Assembly (NCBI GenBank): GCA_038380435.1
Contig: JAWZYU010000034.1
Coordinates: 7,050,704-7,114,703, forward strand
Origin: Ryuthela nishihirai
Taxonomy: Eukaryota > Arthropoda > Arachnida > Araneae > Heptathelidae
Length of the DNA stretch: 64,000 nucleotides
Reading direction: 5' to 3'
Below, piece by piece: positions 57,151 to 64,000 of this stretch (positions are counted from its first letter, which is position 1; each line of letters opens with the position of its first letter). The notes below the pieces were generated by a model that worked only from the letters and a program-made list of their open reading frames with translations, was not told the origin of the DNA and ran no database searches. Both the position numbers and the translations under genes were made by a program.

Positions 57151-59804
57151 TTATCGTATATTATGTTAAATAATGTTAAAATTAATAAAAACTTTTACTA
57201 TTAAAAGCAAACACTGTAAATAATATATCTGTTACAGTGTTGTTGAAGGAGACATACCACATTAGTCTGTTGATTGCCGACAGCCATTACAGATTGAATA
57301 GAGTCATCTTAACTGTAAAGTGGTAGGACAAAAGTTGCCGACAGAGAAAACTTTAATACATAAAGTTCTAGTTGCAGTAAGCTAGAAACTACAGTAAGAT
57401 TTAAACGTTCTCACATTAAAAGCTTACTCAAGACTGTAACCTGTTTACAACTAAGGAAACAGCACTGCTATGGTGCCAAAGAAGAAAAATCTTCCCAGAC
57501 ACTTTAAATACAGACAATCAGCTAGTGACCAAAGCAGCTGACATTGTTCTACATTAATCACCAACAGAAAAAATGGATTCACCATTGTATCAGCAAAGGA
57601 CTGTAGTTCCTGCCCCACTTAAGGTATGTTTAAGTCAATATATGGCAAATCAGTGGTTAACAGCAGAATGTTAGTGATGTTTTAAATTTATATAGTGTTA
57701 ATGTGGGAATTTTTAAGGTTTAAATCACTGTGGTTTTAATGACAATTAAGTGTGCAGTAAGATGGGGAAGATAGTCTGAATGTAGGATTTGCTCTGTGAT
57801 GTTTGACTTAAAACAGTTTGTAAGTGGAGTGTTGTCTACAACATTCTTCAGACATTAGTAGGCTGTGATGTAGTTGATATATTAATATTCACATAGGTGC
57901 TCCCAATGTTTTGCTGCAGTTTTAGTGAGAATGTTTGGTTCTGGATACCAGCCCAATATTGAGTGAATATGGAAATTCAAGTTTTTTCAATGCAAACTCA
58001 TACAGAAGAAAGGCAGCAAATAATGTTCATAAAAGTGAAGTTACATCCATCACAGCACTAAATGAGCCAACTAATGTAACACTTGAAGTAATTAATGTAA
58101 CTTTAAAAAGTTTGAAATATATTTACTATAAACTTCTGTTATTCATATTCTAATGGATATATTGTTTACAGTCTGTTTGCTTTTAATAATGAAACTGTTG
58201 ATTAAATTTACCTATAGAAATAAATGTTTATGGTAAGACTGGTCAGATGATTAAAATGGTGTAATGTAAAAGAAATATAATGGAAAGATTAAGAATAAAT
58301 ATACAGTAATTCTTTGATTAACACATGCTCATTCTTTGCAAAACAACTATCCATTTGTGAAATTGTGAAGTGACAACTATCCATTTGCTTCAGTACACAC
58401 AAGAGAACCAAATTAATTGATGCATAATCTGTACATCTGTTTAGTGCAAAAAAATTGATAAGTGCACACTTGGAATAGTGGTTTTCAAGAGGGGTATCAT
58501 AAAAGTGCCCATCCAATTTCCATTTCATTTGAAAAGTGTACTAAATGCCTTCTTAAATTTCATGCAAAATAAATAATTTAAAATAATTATATTATACTAG
58601 CAATGCATAATTCAAAATAACATATCACAAATATGTTGTATTTATCCCTGTAAAAAATTTTTACCCTGTAAAAAATATTCTATTCTATATAATTTTTTCC
58701 CTGTTAAATTCAATATTCTATATAATTTTTTCCCTGTTAAAAATTATCCCTGTAAAAATTTTTCCATACTTGTCTCCCATCACTGCCAAATTAAATGAGA
58801 ATATGCAATAGGAGCAATACAGCTGTGGATCATAATGCAGTCTCTAAGAGTAGATGATTTTGTTACTTTATGAGTTTATTCTTTGTTTTTTCTTTATGCT
58901 AATTCTTCACTGCTCTTTACAATAATGTTACTTTGTTTAATTTAATATTACTACAACCTGGCCATTTCTAAAAGTTATCAAAAATCTTATTTTCAGTATT
59001 CTGATTTGAACAGTGTGAATATATTGTTGGAACTTTAAATTTTGAAAGTATGGGATGTTTCTCAAATTGAGAATGCTATAAAAGCTATCTCTCTTGTGAT
59101 TTTCTGGTTGGAGAGAATGTGAAAGTGTAGTTAGTGTAATTTGAAGAAAATTAGTGTTATTTGATTTAGATATTATGGTAAATTAAAATGTAAGTTAAGA
59201 TTATAATTTGAAAGCTTAGAATTAAATTGAAATTTTTAATTCTCTGTGACATTTAACAGAGGCAAAGAAAAATTTTGTAACTATATCCGATGACTGGTGG
59301 AGTTCATACCTGACAGTATTGCTGCTCTAATCATACAAAGGGAGGTATTACATAGTATTAGGTGAGAAATTACAGAGATGACTTAATTTTTTTATCCAGT
59401 GAGCTTATTATGCAAGTGTTTATCCTAAAGATTCTGTAGTTATTCATGTTATTACAGATCTCTTGGCATGCTGGCCCCAATGACTTGCCATTTTTGATTA
59501 ATTCTTAGCAATGGTAACCAATATTCTATTACGGGAATTACTCGTGTTCTTAAAAATTTTATTTGAGGCTAAATGTACTAAGTAGGCTCGAGAAATGTTT
59601 CACATAAACTGCCACTAAGAGACATCTTGATCACTCACTGACATGAGTTGTTAGTTTGGTTATTAATGATTATCAGATTATTTTTACCTTGTATTAATTC
59701 AGTATGCATTTTTCTCTTTTTTTATTTTTTCTTAGATATACACAGATAAGTAGTATTTGGAAATAATATCAACCCTTCTTAAGCTTTCTTTTCTTGTGTT
59801 TTAG
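57151..59804. other. Intron with one possible small exon and short tandem repeats
   Basis: 57573-57623 (ATG..AAG) could be a small first coding exon, as it is followed by a strong donor GTATGT. Near 58640-58765 a unit TATTCTATATAATTTTTTCC with CCTGT(A/T)AAA repeats several times. The rest is AT-rich, and the acceptor TTTTAG ends at 59804. Confidence 0.3.
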
Positions 59805-59858
59805 GTTTTGTATATGTCTAACAACAATGTGAAAGATTTGGCTGAAGTAAAGCTTCTG
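59805..59858 (+). CDS. DNAL1: DNAL1 exon, fourth leucine-rich repeat
   Basis: Eighteen codons in phase 0: VLYMSNNNVKDLAEVKLL. Human DNAL1 has ILYMSNNLVKDWAEFVKL; LYMSNN is diagnostic. The acceptor is GTTTTAG and the donor GTATGT at 59859. Compared with human the AEFVKLAEL part is slightly shorter or continues in the next exon. The following exons (the PCLEDLVFVGNPL part and C-terminal tail) are not in the window. Confidence 0.92.
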
Positions 59859-59992
59859 GTATGTATATTTTTTTAGAATGAATTGTAATCTAAAATCTAA
59901 GTTGCACAGACTGTTATTGTTCAGATCCTTAAAGTATACAGCTTCATGCTATATTAAAGATTAATGCTATCCCAAAGATTTAATAATTGGGA

Positions 59993-60335
59993 CTGGTGTG
60001 GACTCGGTAGTGTGCCAGGCTCATAATCTGCAGTTCCTAGATCCAAATCCCTCCTGGGCCAGCATTGAGATTTATCTCAACAAAACTCCCCACCCTGTCC
60101 TCAGTCAGTAAAGGACATCCCTCAGATGGGACATTAAGCCATGGTCCCATGTTCAGGAGAGCCATACCTGAGCATGTTAAAGAACATGCTGGATGGCCTT
60201 GATAGGAGGCTATCATTTGTCTCCCAACAGTTGTTCAGTGGGTCCCAACCTTCGCTGAGCCCTCGGGGTCCTTGTGACCTGGTCTTTCAGGCCATTGTGT
60301 ACAAAAAGTGCATTCATAGGTAAAACAACCCAACA
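59993..60335 (+). repeat. SINE-1 (tRNA-Met-derived), full-length copy
   Basis: The head GGTGTGGACTCGGTAGTGTG, then CCAGGCTCATAATCTGCAG, has the CTCATAA anticodon loop of an elongator methionine tRNA (CAT at 60022-60024). The B box (AGATCCAAATCC) is worn. The body of about 250 bp contains CCCCACCCTGTCCTCAGTCA, TTAAAGAACATGCTGGATG and TCCTTGTGACCTGG, and the tail is AGGTAAAACAACCC. Other copies lie at 3847, 42014 and 44041, and a tail fragment at 61243-61285. Confidence 0.85.
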
Positions 60336-61285
60336 AAATTATTTTAATGAACAAATTTGAATCTGACAGATCTGCCAGATCTTAAATATTTTACAATTTT
60401 TTCTTAGATATGTGTATTCATAGTTCTAGAATACCTACCTCTATCAGCAGAGGAAGTTGCCCCCACCCCCCTGCAATTTCTATCTTGCCCCTTTCCCCCT
60501 GAAAAATTAATGAAAATTATGATTAAAAAATTATGTTGAATAATGCAGGTACTAAAGAATAAGGTAATTTTTTCCTTAACAAAATTTAATCTTGACTTTT
60601 TACATTTTCTTATGTATATTGAAATATATCTTTTATTTTTATTTATTGATATTAAAAAATAATTTTTGTTTTTCAATGTTCTGGTTTAAATAATAAGTTT
60701 TCCTTTTTATCATTTTGTTTTTGTGCATCTTTAGTTGTATTATGATATGATGTATGGACGAATGCTGTATTCAAAATTGCATTCATTAAATATTCCAGAG
60801 TCATCAGTGCTATAGTGTGTGTCAAATTTCTGCAGATCAGAAGCATTGGCACTGGTCAGCATTGTTAGCACAAGAAACTTTGATTTTTTTTTTGAAAACA
60901 GAAATATACCTTTGTTTTGCTTTTCGTTTTACTCTCTCTTTTCAGCTTTCCTAGAATTCTTTTTATCATTTATCCCAACATGCAATGCATGTTTTCTACT
61001 ACTGAAACCAAAATAATTATTCAGTTATGCAGTTCTCTTCAAAAAAATTTATTCTAAAGAAAATGTTAGTTTGTATTGAATAGTATTTAAAAAATTGCCC
61101 TCTCCTCTCCAAGTTTTTGCTTGCCACTCTACTATTCATTTTTTCCCCCATAGTGCACTAATTTTTCAACACTGTGCCAAGATCCCTAAATTGTACCGCC
61201 CAAAGAAAAAAAAGGCATTTTTTTTTATCTTACAGTTATTTTAACCCATTGTGTGCACAAAAGTTCACTCAGATGTTAAACAATC
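60336..61285. other. Non-coding, ending in a SINE-1 tail fragment
   Basis: No gene is seen. 61243-61285 (CCCATTGTGTGCACAAAAG to TTAAACAATCC) is the 3' tail of a SINE-1 copy cut by the LTR element that begins at 61286. Confidence 0.5.
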
Positions 61286-61902
61286 CTATAAGAGGTGTTT
61301 TAGTGGGGAGTCAGATATTTGTTGAACTGGCATGTGGGTTCTGAGCATTATTTTAAAAGGTACCTAATGCAGTGTAGATATCAGGAATATGGCGAGCTGG
61401 GTGGTTGCATGGATCAACAGAAGACTATACAGACATATGTACAACACATTTATTAACTAGATTATTTACAATTTAACAGTACAACTATAAACTTGGCCTT
61501 CCACTAAGGCCTCACTCCTAGTAACAATCCGCAACTGGCTACCTTGCCTTGCTTCACACAGAACTTCAAGGTTCAAGGTGTAGGTTCATGGGTCCCGAAA
61601 AACACTGGCCCTGGCTAGGATATCTCCCAAGACAAACTCTTATCCTGGTTGGAGCCTGACCTTCAATTTGCAGCACACTTTTGAGCTGAAGGACACAGGA
61701 ACAAAGTTTTGTCTTCGCTCCTTGTATCAGGGTGGTCATGTGAGTTCCACATAAAAGGGCCAATAGTGGGACGTATGCCGTTGCCAGTGTCTGTCGGTGA
61801 CAATGATTGACACCCTTGAGCACCCTTTACATCTGGTACGATGGCCCTTCGACCTTCTCTACAGGTGGGAGGAACGGATTCGCATCATCTGACCATTATA
61901 CA
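61286..61902 (-). repeat. 3' LTR of the element
   Basis: About 617 bp. It shares with the right copy GGGGAGTCAGATATTTGTTG, ATGTACAACACATTTATTAA and TCTTATCCTGGTT(G/A)GAGCC. The divergence between LTRs is several percent by eye, so the insertion is not recent. The start at TGTATAATGG (61902, minus) is inferred from the neighbouring polypurine tract. Confidence 0.78.
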
Positions 61903-62250
61903 CCCCACCAAGACCAAAAATCAGGTCAGATATCACCTGCCCCAAATTCTGCATATGACATATATGTCGAGATGATGCAGTATTTGAAGAAACCAAAGCA
62001 CAGAAACATGTCACAATTTGGCTGCCCACGTCCTCGTGATGAACTGTCAACACGCACAGTCCAGCGTGTTTTCACCCATGCATTTGTCAATCATCGTGAA
62101 AGTTTGCAATGGTTTATTTGGCCGGGCATTCACTGGATTCTGCTATGACTTTCGAGAAAACATGCTTAAATTTTCAGTTCTCAACCTTATCGTCTCTCTT
62201 TATGCTGCTTAGTTCAGCATCTAAAATATTACTTTTTTCTTTACCACTTT

Positions 62251-62592
62251 TTAAAAACTTCTGTTAGAGCTTTTGCTAAATGAAAAAAGGCACTTAAATT
62301 TACAGTTCTTAATCTTATCATCTCTCTTCATGCTCCTTACCTCAGCATCTAGGAAATTACTTCTCTCTTTATCATTTATTAAAAATGTTCTGTTATGGCT
62401 TTTGCCAAACTTCATAGATGTCTTATGTGAACTATCTTTATCTATAGGCAGCACATTAATTACTCTGTTAACATTAATTATGCTTACCTTATCCTTATCA
62501 AAACTACTGCTTAGATCTTCACACTTTGTATGGTTTTTGCAACTATCATTACTATTATTCATTTCTAGCATTTCACAAGAGACTACATCCAA
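62251..62592 (-). CDS. Second gag-like open frame, serine/lysine-rich
   Basis: It has 113 codons in a different frame from the upstream gag-like ORF (DVVSCEMLEMNNSNDSCKNH; then NFLDAEVRSMKRDDKIKNCK). It is hydrophilic and rich in Ser, Asn, Lys and Asp, with no known domain. Its last third lies in one copy of a 127-bp direct repeat (about 62165 and 62292). It may be the original continuation of the first ORF after a stop or frameshift. Confidence 0.4.
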   Translation of the reverse strand: MDVVSCEMLEMNNSNDSCKNHTKCEDLSSSFDKDKVSIINVNRVINVLPIDKDSSHKTSMKFGKSHNRTFLINDKERSNFLDAEVRSMKRDDKIKNCKFKCLFSFSKSSNRSF

Positions 62593-62632
62593 AACACTGC
62601 CAAAATCTTAATTTATGTATTCAATATTAAAT

Positions 62633-63313
62633 TTAAAAAATTGGGATTAAAAAATCCTTTCTAACACTTTTTGAGGTTTCACTAAACTTATCTTTACTTT
62701 CAATTGTATTACCTGCTATCATTTCATCAACATTATTCTCCACAAATATTTCACTCTTAAAATTATCCGGAGTTATAACAGTTTGAACTTTACATTCCAC
62801 AACAGGTACATCAATAACAGTAACCTTAGGATCAACCTTAACCTCTAGACATTTATCAGAACATTCTAGATTATTCATCTGCTTAATACTTAGTTTCCTC
62901 ATCCCTTTCTTTGATTTTATCTGATACATCATATAACTTAAGATGCTTTTAGCTAATTCTTGTTTACACACTTCTATTTCTGTGTACCTGACTCTAGCCT
63001 TATCATCAATTTCACCAATCAGTCTTTGGTACACTTCAATTTGACTCATGCAGCAGCTTCCCCTTGTACTCTCAAATGCATCACATTTAGTAACTGGTTT
63101 CTTTAGGGCTTTCTCCCTTTCTTTCTGAAGTGATTCACACAATTTGTCTGCTTCCGCAGTATACTCTCTCTTTTCATCAATTAAGATATTGTGCATATGT
63201 ACCAAGGAAGATAATTCTTCCTGCACCATCTTATGCGCCCAGGATTGAAGCATGCTCTCGTGCTCTGCCATCCTATTACGCTGCTGAGAGTCACTTACAT
63301 TCTCTATCTGCAT
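62633..63313 (-). CDS. Gag-like protein with coiled-coil N-terminus
   Basis: It has 226 codons, starting MQIENVSDSQQRNRMAEHES shortly after the 5' LTR and primer-binding-like site, the place of gag. The N-terminal 130 residues are rich in charged residues with heptad-like spacing (EEKREYTAEADKLCES-like text, KEREKALKK), suggesting a coiled coil. Cys pairs occur (GSCCMSQ, NLECSDKC) but no zinc knuckle. No protease or reverse transcriptase follows. I do not recognise a named family; assignment as gag rests on position. Confidence 0.5.
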   Translation of the reverse strand: MQIENVSDSQQRNRMAEHESMLQSWAHKMVQEELSSLVHMHNILIDEKREYTAEADKLCESLQKEREKALKKPVTKCDAFESTRGSCCMSQIEVYQRLIGEIDDKARVRYTEIEVCKQELAKSILSYMMYQIKSKKGMRKLSIKQMNNLECSDKCLEVKVDPKVTVIDVPVVECKVQTVITPDNFKSEIFVENNVDEMIAGNTIESKDKFSETSKSVRKDFLIPIF

Positions 63314-63603
63314 TTTCCCTCTTGCTCAATGCACTGTTTGTGTACAGTAATGGATATGATGTCATGAACCTATTACTCACCGCCCCATGATGTGATGTAC
63401 ATTCCCCAGTGCAAAGATTCCAAATCACAAGAAATCAGACTTAAACCTAGTCTTACCATTAACTGAAGTTCCACCACTGATGCTTAACTCTGCAGAGTAG
63501 AGATGACTCATTGAAAATGATGTGATCAGTTGACACACACATTGAACACAATACACCACCCTTTACTATACCTAGCTCAGGAACCCTACTCTACTGACAC
63601 CAA

Positions 63604-64000
63604 CTATAAGAGGGGTTTTAGTGGGGAGTCAGATATTTGTTGAACTGGCGTGTGGGCCCTGAGCATTATTTTAAAAGGTTCCTAATGTAGCATAGATATC
63701 AGGAATATTGCGAGCTTGGTGGTCGCATGGATCAGCAAAAGACTTTACAAGCATATGTACAACACATTTATTAACTAGATTATTTACAATTTGACAGTAC
63801 AATTACAAACTCGGCCTTCCACTGAGGCTTCATGCTTAGCAACAATCCACGGCTGGCTACCTTGCCTAGCCACACACAGAACTTCAAGGTTCAAAATGTT
63901 GTAGGTTCATGGGCCCTGAAAAACACTGCCCTGGCTAGGATATCCCCCAAGCCGAACTCTTATCCTGGTTAGAGCCTGACCTCTGATCTGCAGCACACTC
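63604..64000 (-). repeat. 5' LTR of the element, cut by the window end
   Basis: It corresponds to the first about 397 bases (plus-strand order) of the left LTR, from CTATAAGAGG. By comparison it should run on for roughly 220 bases beyond the window. Confidence 0.8.

Larger units (their letters stand above)
61286..64000 (-). mobile_element. LTR retrotransposon with gag-like ORFs, no visible pol
   Basis: Two direct repeats (61286-61902 and 63604 to beyond 64000) enclose about 1.7 kb. Read on the minus strand, the right repeat is the 5' LTR, followed at once by TTGGTGTCAGTAGAG, a primer-binding-site-like sequence. The internal part ends in TTGGTGGGG, a polypurine tract, before the 3' LTR start TGTATAATGG. 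Coding is limited to gag-like frames, so the element is non-autonomous or deleted. It inserted into a SINE-1 tail. Confidence 0.82.

Noticed and set aside
57935..58153. 72-codon plus-strand frame as the exon following 57573-57623
   Set aside because: The upstream GCTGCAG could be an acceptor, but the frame right after it meets a stop (TTTTAG) and no domain is seen.

Overview
This is AT-rich eukaryotic DNA from an invertebrate, probably an arthropod; a chelicerate such as a spider or horseshoe crab would fit, but the species cannot be fixed from sequence alone. There are no operons. Everything lies inside or next to one plus-strand host gene. Five short exons (7705-7814, 15447-15502, 35127-35182, 48716-48805, 59805-59858) join in frame at GT/AG borders and encode a leucine-rich-repeat protein that aligns with axonemal dynein light chain 1 (DNAL1). 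The first exon(s) and the C-terminal exons lie outside the window. Only 366 coding bases of this gene are spread over about 52 kb.

The introns are packed with mobile DNA. Intron 7815-15446 holds a hAT MITE, a 5'-truncated RNase H LINE, an LTR piece, a Tc1 relic, a SINE and a 1.48-kb DD41D mariner-like element. Intron 15503-35126 holds Tc1 and MITE relics, a full-length but inactivated 6-kb LINE (20662-26665; gag with zinc knuckles, then endonuclease-RT-RNase H) and a 3.5-kb RTE-like LINE on the minus strand (28337-31860). It also has a 440-bp palindromic MITE family and a second 490-bp palindrome. Intron 35183-48715 holds a tRNA-Thr-like array flanked by a 12-bp duplication (38265-40034), a Tigger/pogo relic, two SINEs each interrupted by a younger element, a piggyBac-type MITE and a transposase-like family I cannot assign. 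Intron 48806-59804 holds an LTR with polypurine tract, a SINE, a ZMYM1-like hAT and LTR-retrotransposon gag/protease and integrase-LTR fragments. After the last exon come a tRNA-Met SINE and an LTR element that has a gag-like ORF but no visible pol and runs off the window end.

The observations most worth checking are: (i) the 5' end of the 6-kb LINE has the strand order of an HDV-like self-cleaving ribozyme; (ii) the inverted tRNA-Thr-like array seems to have inserted as a single unit; (iii) a tRNA-Ser-derived SINE shares its 3' end with the RTE-like LINE here, suggesting which LINE moves it; (iv) there are long palindromic MITEs and nested insertions that date elements relative to each other. 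I see no new coding system in the host sequence; the novelty is in the mobile elements and their RNA structures.
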